Positions 17,638 to 27,981 of a stretch of 64,000 nucleotides of DNA are shown piece by piece. The stretch's first letter is position 1; each line of letters starts with the position of its first letter. The notes under the pieces were generated by a model that saw nothing but the letters and a program-made list of their open reading frames with translations, made no database searches and was not told the DNA's origin. The position numbers and the translations under genes are program-made. The DNA comes from an uncultured Methylibium sp. (GTDB lineage Bacteria > Pseudomonadota > Gammaproteobacteria > Burkholderiales > Burkholderiaceae_C). Location: NCBI RefSeq assembly GCF_902826655.1, contig NZ_CADEFR010000001.1, forward strand, positions 77,546-141,545, in the 5' to 3' direction.

Positions 17638-20600
17638 TCAGAGCTGGCGCAGGTCGAGGGTGAACGGGAACTCGAGGCTCGGCGGGACCGCGGCCACCTG
17701 CATCCTGCCCGGCGTGTGGCCGAGCTTGAAGAAGCGCGCCAGCCGCCGGCTTTCGGCCTCGTAGGCGTTGACCGGGAAGCTGTCGTGGTTGCGACCGCCG
17801 GGATGCGCCACATGATAGCGACAGCCCCCGAGCGAACGGCCCACCCAGGTGTCGACGATGTCGAAGGACAGCGGCGCGTGGGTCGGGATCGTCGGGTGCA
17901 GCGCCGAGGCCGGCGCCCAGGCCTTGTAGCGCACGCCGGCCACGTGCTCGGCGACGCGCCCGGTCGGGTGCAGCGGCAGCGGCGCGCCGTTGACGGTGAC
18001 GACGTGGCGGTTGCCGTTCAGGCCGCCGGCCTTGACCTCCAGGCGCTCGAGCGACGAGTCGACGTAGCGCACCGTGCCGCCCGGCGCGCCCTCCTCGCCC
18101 ATCACGTGCCAGGGCTCGAGCGCGGTCCGCAGCGTCAGGTGGATGCCGGCCACCGAGACCTCGCCGATCATCGGGAAGCGGAACTCGAAGTGCGGCGCGA
18201 ACCACGCGGCGTCGAAGCCGAAGCCCTGGTCGCGCAGTTCGGCCAGCACGTCGTTGAAGTCCATCTGCACGAAGCTCGGCAGCAGGAAGCGGTCGTGCAG
18301 CTCGGTGCCCCAGCGCGTCAGGCGCGTCGTGCCGCGGCCCGTGTACGGCGTCTTCCAGAACCAGGCCACCAGCGCGCGCAGCAGCAGCTGCTGCACCAGG
18401 CTCATGCGGGCATGCGGCGGCATCTCGAAGGCGCGCAGCTCCAGCAGGCCCAGGCGGCCGGTCGGCCCGTCGGGCGAGTAGAGCTTGTCGACGCAGAACT
18501 CCGCGCGGTGGGTGTTGCCGGTGACGTCGATCAGGATGTTGCGCAGCGTGCGGTCGACGAGCCAGGGCGGGATCTGGCCGGGCTGGCCGTAGGTCGCGGT
18601 CTGGCGCTCGATCTCCTGCAGCGCGATCTCGAGCTCGTAGACCTGGTCGTTGCGCGCCTCGTCGATGCGCGGCGCCTGGCTGGTCGGCCCGATGAACATG
18701 CCGCTGAACAGGTAGCTCAGCGACGGGTGGTTGTGCCAGTAGGTCAGCAGGCTGGCCAGCAGGTCCGGCCGGCGCAGGAAGGGGCTGTCGGCCGGCGTCG
18801 CGCCGCCGAGCACGAAGTGGTTGCCGCCGCCGGTGCCGGTGTGGCGACCGTCGAGCATGAACTTCTCGGTCGACAGCCGCGTCTCGTGAGCGGCCTCGTA
18901 CAGGAATTCGGTGTGGTCGACCAGCTCGTCCCAGCTGGACGCCGGGTGGATGTTGACCTCGATGACGCCGGGATCGGGCGTGACCTGCAGCATCTTCAGG
19001 CGCGCGTCGCGCGGCGGCGGGTAGCCCTCGAGCACGATCTTCACGCCCAGCGACGCGGCGGTGGCCTCGACGGCGGCCAGCAAGTCGAGGTAGTCGTCCA
19101 GCACGGCCAGCGGCGGCATGAAGACGTAGAGGATGCCGCCGCGCGCCTCGACGCACATCGCGGTGCGGGTGATCCAGTGCGCCGACTCGAAGCGGTCGGG
19201 CATGTGCGTGAGGCCACGCGCCGCGGCGCCCCGGCCGTTGCCGTCACCGCCCGCGCGGCCCGCGGCCGCACCGCTGCCCGCGTTCGCAGCCTCGCCGGCC
19301 GCCGGCCGCAGCGCGTGACTCCCGTACTGCGCGCGCAAGGCCGCCACCGAGCGCAGCCGCCCGGCCGGCGCGAAGGGGTCGGTCTCGATCAGGTAGGGGT
19401 AGTCGGCCTTCGACACCCAGGGCAGCGAGTCCAGCGGCAGCCGGTAGCCCATCGGCGAGTCGCCGGGGAAGAGGTACATCCGTTCGTCGCGGAAGAACCA
19501 GGGTCCGGTGGTCCAGCTCGGGCCGGCGAGGCCCGGTGCGCCGTTCTCCCGCTTGATCGGCAGCATGTAGCCGACGACCTTGGTCAGGCCCTGGTCGAAG
19601 ACCTTGCGCAGCCGTGCGCGCTCCATCTCGTCGTCGAGCCGCGCGTCGAAGGGATCGACGTTGACCGGCAGGCGCCGCTCGCGCCACAGGTAGTACCAGG
19701 TGTCCTCGTAGCCGGCCTGGATGTAGTCGGTCGCGAGGCCGAGCTTGGACGACAGCCGCTCGATGAAGGCCTTGGCGTCGACCTCGGTGCACGACGAGGG
19801 CTGGCGCTCGTCGGCGAACAGCGTCGGGTCGATCCAGCAGGGCTCGCCGTCGGCGCGCCAGAAGATGCTGAGCGCCCAGCGCGGCAGCTGCTCGCCCGGG
19901 TACCACTTGCCCTGGCCGAAGTGCAGGAAGCCGCCGGCGCCGTAGCGCGCGCGCAGCTTCTGCACCAGCTCGTTGGCGTAGCCGCGCTTGGTCGGCCCCA
20001 GCGCGGCGGTGTTCCATTCGGCGCCGTCGCGGTCGGTCACCGAGACGAAGGTCGGCTCGCCACCCTGGGTGAGCCGCACGTCGCCGGCCGCCAGCCGCGC
20101 GTCGACCGTCTTGCCGAGCGCCACCACGCCGGCCCATTGCGCGTCGGTGTAGGGCTTGGTGACGCGCGGCGATTCGAAGATGCGCGTGACGCCCATCGTG
20201 TGGGTGAACTCGACCTCGCTCTTGTCGACCGCGCCGGTCACCGGTGCGGCGCTCGACGGCTCGGGGGTGCAGGCGACCGGGATGTGGCCCTCGCCGGCCA
20301 TCAGGCCCGAGGTCGGGTCCAGGCCGATCCAGCCGGCGCCCGGCAGGTAGACCTCGCACCAGGCGTGCAGGTCGGTGAAGTCGGTCTCGGCGCCGGAGGG
20401 ACCGTCGAGCGCCTTCACGTCGGGCTTGAGCTGGATCAGGTAGCCCGACACGAAGCGCGCCGCCAGACCCAGGTGGCGCAGCGCCTGCACCAGCAGCCAG
20501 CCGGTGTCGCGGCACGAGCCGGCGGCCGTCTCCAGCGTCTGCTCGGGGGTCTGCACGCCGGGCTCCATGCGGATCAGGTAGCGGATGTCCTGCTGCAGCC

Positions 20601-21051
20601 GCTGGTTGATGCCGACGAGGAAGTCGATGGTGCGCTGCGTCTTCAGCGGCACGCTGTCGAGGAAGGCCTTGAACCGGGGCGTCAGCTCGCCCTTCACCAG
20701 GTAGGGCGCGAGTTCGCGCTTGAGGCCGTCGTCGTAGACGAAGGGAAAGTTCTCGGCGCTGGGCTCGAGGAAGAAATCGAAGGGGTTGTAGACCGCCATC
20801 TCGGCGACCAGGTCCACGGTGATCTTGAACTCGGTCGTCTTGTCGGGGAACACCAGCCGCGCCAGGTAGTTGGCGAACGGATCCTGCTGCCAGTTGATGA
20901 AGTGGCCGACCGGCTCGATGCGCAGCGAATAGCTCAGGATCGGCGTGCGGCAGTGCGGCGCCGGGCGCAAGCGCACGACCTGCGGCCCGAGCGCGATGCG
21001 CCGGTCGTAGCGGTAGTGCGTGACGTGGTTCAGCGCGACATGGATGGACAA
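17638..21051 (-). CDS. Large transglutaminase / DUF2126 protein
   Basis: This 1137-residue protein begins with a transglutaminase module whose triad is visible as Cys180 (AGSCRDTGWLLVQALRHLG), His229 (DLHAWCEVYLP) and Asp245 (WIGLDPTSG). The remaining ~850 residues are the DUF2126 region, with GGEPTFVSV, HFGQGKWYPGEQLPRW, TGTGGGNHFVLGG and a glutamine-synthetase-like ring of Glu/His residues. DUF2126 has been proposed to act as an amidoligase-type domain. The start codon is TTG, supported by GAAGGAG eight nt upstream; no in-frame ATG lies nearby. A sigma-54 promoter match lies 70 bp upstream. Confidence 0.9.
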   Translation of the reverse strand: MSIHVALNHVTHYRYDRRIALGPQVVRLRPAPHCRTPILSYSLRIEPVGHFINWQQDPFANYLARLVFPDKTTEFKITVDLVAEMAVYNPFDFFLEPSAENFPFVYDDGLKRELAPYLVKGELTPRFKAFLDSVPLKTQRTIDFLVGINQRLQQDIRYLIRMEPGVQTPEQTLETAAGSCRDTGWLLVQALRHLGLAARFVSGYLIQLKPDVKALDGPSGAETDFTDLHAWCEVYLPGAGWIGLDPTSGLMAGEGHIPVACTPEPSSAAPVTGAVDKSEVEFTHTMGVTRIFESPRVTKPYTDAQWAGVVALGKTVDARLAAGDVRLTQGGEPTFVSVTDRDGAEWNTAALGPTKRGYANELVQKLRARYGAGGFLHFGQGKWYPGEQLPRWALSIFWRADGEPCWIDPTLFADERQPSSCTEVDAKAFIERLSSKLGLATDYIQAGYEDTWYYLWRERRLPVNVDPFDARLDDEMERARLRKVFDQGLTKVVGYMLPIKRENGAPGLAGPSWTTGPWFFRDERMYLFPGDSPMGYRLPLDSLPWVSKADYPYLIETDPFAPAGRLRSVAALRAQYGSHALRPAAGEAANAGSGAAAGRAGGDGNGRGAAARGLTHMPDRFESAHWITRTAMCVEARGGILYVFMPPLAVLDDYLDLLAAVEATAASLGVKIVLEGYPPPRDARLKMLQVTPDPGVIEVNIHPASSWDELVDHTEFLYEAAHETRLSTEKFMLDGRHTGTGGGNHFVLGGATPADSPFLRRPDLLASLLTYWHNHPSLSYLFSGMFIGPTSQAPRIDEARNDQVYELEIALQEIERQTATYGQPGQIPPWLVDRTLRNILIDVTGNTHRAEFCVDKLYSPDGPTGRLGLLELRAFEMPPHARMSLVQQLLLRALVAWFWKTPYTGRGTTRLTRWGTELHDRFLLPSFVQMDFNDVLAELRDQGFGFDAAWFAPHFEFRFPMIGEVSVAGIHLTLRTALEPWHVMGEEGAPGGTVRYVDSSLERLEVKAGGLNGNRHVVTVNGAPLPLHPTGRVAEHVAGVRYKAWAPASALHPTIPTHAPLSFDIVDTWVGRSLGGCRYHVAHPGGRNHDSFPVNAYEAESRRLARFFKLGHTPGRMQVAAVPPSLEFPFTLDLRQL

Positions 21052-21090
21052 GAGGCTCTCCTTCGGGACGGCGGCCCCGAACCGGCCTGC

Positions 21091-23604
21091 TCAGTCGGAC
21101 GGTTCGGACTCGGCGGGAATAGCAACTTCCACGCCATTGTCAGGGCGATCCGTGTGCTGCCAGTAGCGTCTGCGCGTCTCGCGCCAGCAGGTCGATCCGT
21201 CCGGGCCGTGTCGCCAGGCGCCGCAGCGCGGGCTGTCGATCACCGCGATGCCGCGCTCGCGCAAGCGTGCCATCACCTCGGCCGCCGGATGCCCGAAGCG
21301 GTTGCGATAGCCGGCCTGCAGCACCGCCACGCGCGGCGCGACGGCGTCGAGCAAGGCCGCGCTCGACGAGGTCTTGCTGCCGTGGTGCGGCACCAGCAGC
21401 ACGTCGCTGGCGAGGGCCGCCGGCGGCAGCGTGGCCAGCCGCAGTTCCTGCTCGCGCTCCAGGTCGCCGGTCAGCAGCACGCGCCGCTCGATGCCGCCCC
21501 AGCGGCCGACGACGCGCAGCACGCAGCTCAGGGTGTTGGGCTTGATGCGTTCGTGCTCGGCGCGGTCCAGCATCGCGGCCGGCGGGTGCAGCAGCTCGAA
21601 GGACACGCCGTCCCAGTCCCAGCGCTGGCCGGCGGCGCAGGCATCGACCGGCACGCCCTGCTGCCGCGCCAGCGCCAGCAGCGGGTGGGCGCGCTCCAGC
21701 GAGCCGGACAGCCGCGCCACCGGCAGGCCGCGCAGCAGGGCCGCGGCGCCGCCGACATGGTCGGTGTCGCGATGGCTCAGCATCAGCGTGTCGATGCGAC
21801 GTTCGCCGAGCGCACGCAACAGCGGCAGCAGCACGCGTTCGCCGGCGTCGGTCTCGCGCGAGTACTGCGGGCCGGCGTCGTACAGCAGCGTGTGGCGTGC
21901 GGTGCGCAGCAGCACCGCGGTGCCCTGCCCCACGTCGACCGCGGTCAGCTCGAAGGCGCCCTCCGGCGGCCGCGGCACCTGCGGCCACAGCAGCGGCAGC
22001 AGCAGGGGCAAGGCCAGCGCCCGCACGCGCCAGGGCAGCGGCAGCAGGGCCACGGCCGCGCCGAGCAGGCCGCTGGCCACGGCCCAGGGCGCTGCAGCCG
22101 GCACGGTCCACGACGACCAGGCCGGCGCCGCCAGCACCTGCAGGCCGGCGTTGAGCGCGGCAACGATCCACGCGCCCGCGCTCCACAGCACCGGCAGCAC
22201 GGCGCCCAGCAAGGCCAGCGGCGTGACCAGCAGCGTCACGACCGGGATCGCCGCCAGATTGGCCGCGAAGCCGACCAGCGACAGCTGCTGGAAGAACACC
22301 AGCGTCAGCGGCGCGAGCCCCAGCGTCGCGACGACCTGGGTGCGCAGCGCGCCGCCCAGCAGCGGCCCGAGGCCGGCCAGCCACTCGCGCCAGCGCGGCC
22401 GGTCGGCGACGGCGTCGAGGCCGCTCGACGCGCCGACCAGCGCGCGCGCCTCGCCCGACGCCATCAGCAGGCCCACCGCGACGAAGGACAGCCAGAAGCC
22501 CGGCTGCAGCAGCGCCCAGGGGTCGATGGCGGTCACGACGACCATCGCGCTGCCCCACACCAGCGGCCAGCTCCAGCGCAGCCCGGCTGCGCCGACCACC
22601 GTGACCGTCGCGAGCATCAGCAGCGTCCGCTGCGCCGGCACGCCCCAGCCCGCGAACACCGCGTAGGCAGCGGCCGCCGCCAGGCCGCCCCAGCGCGCAG
22701 CCAGCGGCGCCGGGCAGCGCAGCATCAGCCACGCGCTGCGGCGCCACAGGGCGCCGAGGCCCAGTCCGGCGAGCCACGCGAACATCGTGACGTGCAGACC
22801 GCTGATCGACATCAGGTGGGCGACGCCGGTGGCGCGGTACAGCGCCCAGTCCTCGCGCTCGATCGCGGCCTGGTCGCCGACCGCCAGCGCGGCCAGCACA
22901 CCGGCAGCCGACGCGTCGGGCACGCGTGCGGCGATCGCGTCGCGCACCGTCTGGCGCGCCCGATCCACCGCGTGGCCGGCGTCGTCGCCCAGCAGCCGGT
23001 GAGCGCCGGGGCGTGCCGCGCGCACGTAGCCGGTCGCGCGCACGCCCTGCTCGAAGAGATGCAGTTCGTAGTCGAAGCCCTGCGGGTTGGCCAGGCCGTG
23101 CGGTCGCTTGAGCCGCAGCGTCAGTTGCCAGCGCTGACCGGCGCGCAGCGCGGGCAGCGCCTCGGTGCCGGACGCGTACCAGCCCAGCGACAGCCGCGGC
23201 GGCAGCGCGATGGGTGTGTCGCCGAGCCGCGCCGACTCGACCTCGAAGCGAAAGCGCCAGGCTTCGGGCGAGCGCTGCGGCAGGCTCGCGACGACGCCGA
23301 CCACGGCGAGGTCGCGGCCCTCGAGTTCGGGCGCCAGCGGTGCCGCCAGCCGTGCCCCGGCGCGCCATCCGGTGCTGCCGAAGGCACAGGCGGCGCAGGC
23401 CGCCACCAGCACGATCAGCGCGGCGGCGCCGCGTCGGCGCCCTGCCAGCACGAGCGCCAGCCCCAGCACCCCGGCGCCGACCAGCGCCGCGTAGCCGGGC
23501 ACCGGCCACAGCGCGCCCTGCTGCAACTGCAGGGCGGCCCCCAGCACCCAGCCGAGGCCGGCGGCCAGCCCTGTCGTCCCCGCCGTCGCCGCTGTGCCGC
23601 GCAT
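21091..23604 (-). CDS. comEC: DNA internalization competence protein ComEC/Rec2
   Basis: This 837-residue membrane protein has an N-terminal DUF4131 region, the central competence domain (VPDASAAGVLAALAVGDQAAI, HLMSISGLHVTMFAW) and a C-terminal metallo-beta-lactamase domain (TAVDVGQGTAVLLRT, LSHRDTDHVGGAAALL, LLVPHHGSKTSSS). It forms the inner-membrane channel for single-stranded DNA in natural transformation. The ATG at 23604 follows a TACACT hexamer by 6 nt; a GTG at 23670 would add a tail not expected for the family. The last 46 bp carry a sigma-54 promoter for the next gene. Confidence 0.92.
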   Translation of the reverse strand: MRGTAATAGTTGLAAGLGWVLGAALQLQQGALWPVPGYAALVGAGVLGLALVLAGRRRGAAALIVLVAACAACAFGSTGWRAGARLAAPLAPELEGRDLAVVGVVASLPQRSPEAWRFRFEVESARLGDTPIALPPRLSLGWYASGTEALPALRAGQRWQLTLRLKRPHGLANPQGFDYELHLFEQGVRATGYVRAARPGAHRLLGDDAGHAVDRARQTVRDAIAARVPDASAAGVLAALAVGDQAAIEREDWALYRATGVAHLMSISGLHVTMFAWLAGLGLGALWRRSAWLMLRCPAPLAARWGGLAAAAAYAVFAGWGVPAQRTLLMLATVTVVGAAGLRWSWPLVWGSAMVVVTAIDPWALLQPGFWLSFVAVGLLMASGEARALVGASSGLDAVADRPRWREWLAGLGPLLGGALRTQVVATLGLAPLTLVFFQQLSLVGFAANLAAIPVVTLLVTPLALLGAVLPVLWSAGAWIVAALNAGLQVLAAPAWSSWTVPAAAPWAVASGLLGAAVALLPLPWRVRALALPLLLPLLWPQVPRPPEGAFELTAVDVGQGTAVLLRTARHTLLYDAGPQYSRETDAGERVLLPLLRALGERRIDTLMLSHRDTDHVGGAAALLRGLPVARLSGSLERAHPLLALARQQGVPVDACAAGQRWDWDGVSFELLHPPAAMLDRAEHERIKPNTLSCVLRVVGRWGGIERRVLLTGDLEREQELRLATLPPAALASDVLLVPHHGSKTSSSAALLDAVAPRVAVLQAGYRNRFGHPAAEVMARLRERGIAVIDSPRCGAWRHGPDGSTCWRETRRRYWQHTDRPDNGVEVAIPAESEPSD
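21121..21136 (-). promoter_or_regulatory. Sigma-54 (-24/-12) promoter inside the 3' end of comEC
   Basis: On the minus strand the site reads TGGCGTGGAAGTTGCT, with exact GG-N10-GC spacing and 10 of 12 defined consensus positions, including a full TTGCT -12 element. It lies within the last codons of comEC and points at the large transglutaminase gene, giving a leader of about 59 nt. Its agreement with the independent site at 14022-14037 strengthens both. Confidence 0.6.
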
Positions 23605-23610
23605 CGATCC

Positions 23611-23616
23611 AGTGTA
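23611..23616 (-). promoter_or_regulatory. Candidate -10 hexamer (TACACT) of comEC
   Basis: On the minus strand TACACT ends 6 nt before the comEC ATG at 23604 and no Shine-Dalgarno sequence is present, consistent with a leaderless message. Confidence 0.35.
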
Positions 23617-23693
23617 GGAAGCGACGCCGCCGGCCGCATCCTCGCGCGGTAGGATGCCGGCCACTTCCACGGCGCCTGCGGAGCCTCTCCATC

Positions 23694-24152
23694 ATGTCGA
23701 TACAGCAACGCCTCCAGGACCTCGGCATCGTGCTGCCGCCGGTCGCCGTGCCGGCCGCGGCCTACGTGCCCTTCGTGCGGACCGGCTCGCTGGTCTTCGT
23801 GTCCGGCCACATCGCGCGGCGCGACGGCAAGCCGGTGGTCGGCCAGCTCGGCAAGGACATGGACACCGAGACCGGCAAGGCCGCGGCGCGCGGCGTCGCG
23901 ATCGACCTGCTGGGCACGCTGAACGCGGCGGTCGGCGGCGACCTCGAGCGCGTGAAGCGCATCGTCAAGCTGCTGAGCCTGGTCAACAGCACGCCGGCCT
24001 ACACCGAGCACCACCTGGTGACCAACGGCGCCTCCGAGCTGATCGGGCAGGTCTTCGGCGAGCGCGGCGCCCACGCGCGCAGCGCCTTCGGCGTGGCGCA
24101 GCTGCCGATGGGCGCCTGCGTCGAGATCGAGTTGATCGCAGAGATCGCGTGA
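23694..24152 (+). CDS. RidA family protein
   Basis: This 152-residue protein shows the YjgF/YER057c/UK114 fold markers: YVPFVRTGSLVFVSGHIARRDGKPV near the start, a central NAAVGGDLERVKRIVKLLSLVNST, and the C-terminal ARSAFGVAQLPMGACVEIELIAEIA. It is longer than RidA itself and belongs to the subfamily of about 150 residues with unknown substrates; RidA proper removes reactive enamines. A TAGGAT hexamer near 23650 could be its -10, giving a leader of about 40 nt. Its stop overlaps the GTG of the dsbB-like gene. Confidence 0.9.
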   Translation: MSIQQRLQDLGIVLPPVAVPAAAYVPFVRTGSLVFVSGHIARRDGKPVVGQLGKDMDTETGKAAARGVAIDLLGTLNAAVGGDLERVKRIVKLLSLVNSTPAYTEHHLVTNGASELIGQVFGERGAHARSAFGVAQLPMGACVEIELIAEIA

Positions 24153-24667
24153 AGGCGACGAGCCGCCCGACCAGCGTCTTCCACCGCATGCCGCGCGGCG
24201 TGCTGGCGCTGGTGGCGCTGCTGTCGCTGGCCGCGGTCGGCAGCGCGCTGGTGTCGCAGCATGTCTTCGGCATGCTGCCCTGCCCGTGGTGCATCTTCCA
24301 GCGCGTGCTCTACCTGGTGATCGCCATCGTGGCGCTCGCCGGCTGGCTGGCGGGCGCCCGGCCGGTGACCCTGCTCACGACGCTGGGCGTGCTGGCGCTG
24401 GCGCTCGGCGGCATCGCCTCGGCGGTGTTCCAGCACCAGGTCGCGGCGCGCGACAGCAGCTGCGCGTTCACGCTGGCCGACCGCTTTCTGAACGCGACGG
24501 GCCTGGAGACCGCGGTGCCCTGGCTGTTCCAGGTCACGGCGACCTGCATGGAGGCCGCGTCCTACCGCCTGCTCGGCCTGCCTTTCGAGATCTGGAGCGG
24601 CCTGCTGTTCACGCTGATCGCCGCCGCGTCGCTGCTGCTGCTGTGGCATTGGAAGGCCCGCGCCTGA
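24149..24667 (+). CDS. dsbB: Disulfide bond formation protein B
   Basis: This 172-residue inner-membrane protein has four hydrophobic segments. The first redox pair CPWC lies in FGMLPCPWCIFQRVLYL, and a second periplasmic pair comprises the cysteines in DSSCAF and TATCMEAAS. It reoxidises DsbA and passes electrons to quinone. The GTG at 24149 overlaps the ridA-family stop (GTGA); an ATG at 24188 (MPRGVLALV) is a good alternative that begins closer to the first membrane segment. Confidence 0.9.
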   Translation: MKATSRPTSVFHRMPRGVLALVALLSLAAVGSALVSQHVFGMLPCPWCIFQRVLYLVIAIVALAGWLAGARPVTLLTTLGVLALALGGIASAVFQHQVAARDSSCAFTLADRFLNATGLETAVPWLFQVTATCMEAASYRLLGLPFEIWSGLLFTLIAAASLLLLWHWKARA

Positions 24668-24713
24668 CCGGGGTCAAGACCGCGACACGCGAGAGGACTA
24701 AGCTGTGGCCCGA

Positions 24714-24730
24714 GACACCGGCGAGGTGTC
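24714..24730. repeat. Inverted repeat GACACC-N5-GGTGTC in a 5' leader
   Basis: A perfect 6-bp inverted repeat with a 5-bp spacer ends just before the GTAGGAGACGG ribosome binding site of the next gene. It could be a leader hairpin or an operator. A TAAGCT hexamer near 24699 is a possible -10. Confidence 0.3.
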
Positions 24731-24743
24731 GTAGGAGACGGCC

Positions 24744-25097
24744 ATGACCCCCTGGCACCGCTTCTGGTTCCCCCACGGCGACGAGACCCCGGCCGCGACG
24801 CGCGATGCCGCGCTGTGGACGCCGCAGGCGATCGCGGAGACGCAGCGCGCACTGTGGCAGCACGCCGCGCAGGCGGCCGAGGACTGGTGGCGCTACTGGC
24901 GCACCGCCTGGCCCGGCGTGCCGCTGCAGCCGCCGGTCGGCGTCGTCGTGCCGCCGCCGGCCAAGCCGGCCGAAGAGCTGGCCGTGGAACACGCGCCCCG
25001 CAAGGCGGCGCGCAGCAAGGCGCGGCCCGCCCCGGCCAAGGCCGCCGCGGCAGGCGCGGGCGGACGGCGTCCGCAGCGCGCGGCGCGCGGCAAGTAG
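24744..25097 (+). CDS. Small hypothetical protein: Trp-rich N-terminus, basic Lys/Arg/Ala tail
   Basis: This 117-residue protein has an excellent ribosome binding site (GTAGGAGACGG before the ATG), which argues that it is real. The first ~58 residues are rich in tryptophan (HRFWFPHGDE, ALWTPQAIAETQRALWQHA, AEDWWRYWRTAWPG). A proline-rich linker follows, and the tail (APRKAARSKARPAPAKAAAA, ending GRRPQRAARGK) resembles histone H1-like bacterial proteins. A phasin-like or nucleic-acid-binding role can be imagined, but no family is recognised. It converges with parC across 9 bp. Confidence 0.7.
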   Translation: MTPWHRFWFPHGDETPAATRDAALWTPQAIAETQRALWQHAAQAAEDWWRYWRTAWPGVPLQPPVGVVVPPPAKPAEELAVEHAPRKAARSKARPAPAKAAAAGAGGRRPQRAARGK

Positions 25098-25106
25098 CTC
25101 GGCGCC

Positions 25107-27422
<2,316 letters not shown>

Positions 27423-27447
27423 TCGTTTCTCGGAAGCGAGGGGCGGC

Positions 27448-27981
27448 TCACGCGGCCGCTTCCTCCGTGCCCGCCTCCAGGCGGGCGTGGTACTCGGTCT
27501 CCAGCATCGACATCACGATCAGCGAGTCGTAGCCGGCGTCGGTCTTCACGCACTCGCGCAGCCGCCCTTCCTCGACGAAGCCCTCGCTGTCGTAAAGAGC
27601 CTTGGCGCGCGTGTTGTAGGCCTTCACGTCGAGCCAGAAGCGGTGGGCATGCAGGTCGCGGAAGGCCATGCGCTTGAGCTGCCGCAGGCAGGCGCGGCCC
27701 AGGCCCTGCCCCTGGGTCTTGATCACCATGCGCTTGAGCTCCACTGACCGGTGCCGGCTGCGGCAGCCCTGCAGGATCACGAAGCCCACCGCCTCGGTGC
27801 CGGCACCGGCCTCGACGATGAAGTGGCGGAAGTCCGGGAAGCGCACCGCGCCTTCGTGCTGGGTACGCTCCCAGGGCGTGATGTAAGGGCGGCAGGCCGG
27901 GTCTTCCTCGACGCTGAGCACGAAGTCGAGGTCGGAGAGCATCGTGGGGCGCAGGCGCACGCCGGCGACGGCCGCGCTCAC
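27448..27981 (-). CDS. GNAT family N-acetyltransferase between parE and parC
   Basis: This 177-residue acetyltransferase has the acetyl-CoA-binding loop in [22 protein letters not shown], and a C-terminal [17 protein letters not shown] motif typical of RimJ/RimL-like GNATs. Its GTG start overlaps the parE stop (GTGA), and parC follows after 25 bp, so it is embedded in the topoisomerase IV operon. The substrate is unknown; peptide, protein or small-molecule amines are all possible. Confidence 0.88.
   Translation of the reverse strand: MSAAVAGVRLRPTMLSDLDFVLSVEEDPACRPYITPWERTQHEGAVRFPDFRHFIVEAGAGTEAVGFVILQGCRSRHRSVELKRMVIKTQGQGLGRACLRQLKRMAFRDLHAHRFWLDVKAYNTRAKALYDSEGFVEEGRLRECVKTDAGYDSLIVMSMLETEYHARLEAGTEEAAA

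Noticed and set aside
17716-23652. Very long open frame (1978 codons) on the plus strand across the transglutaminase and comEC genes
   Set aside because: It is antisense to well-recognised genes, has low-complexity Arg/Gln/His/Ala-rich translation and no domain; high-GC third positions keep such frames open.
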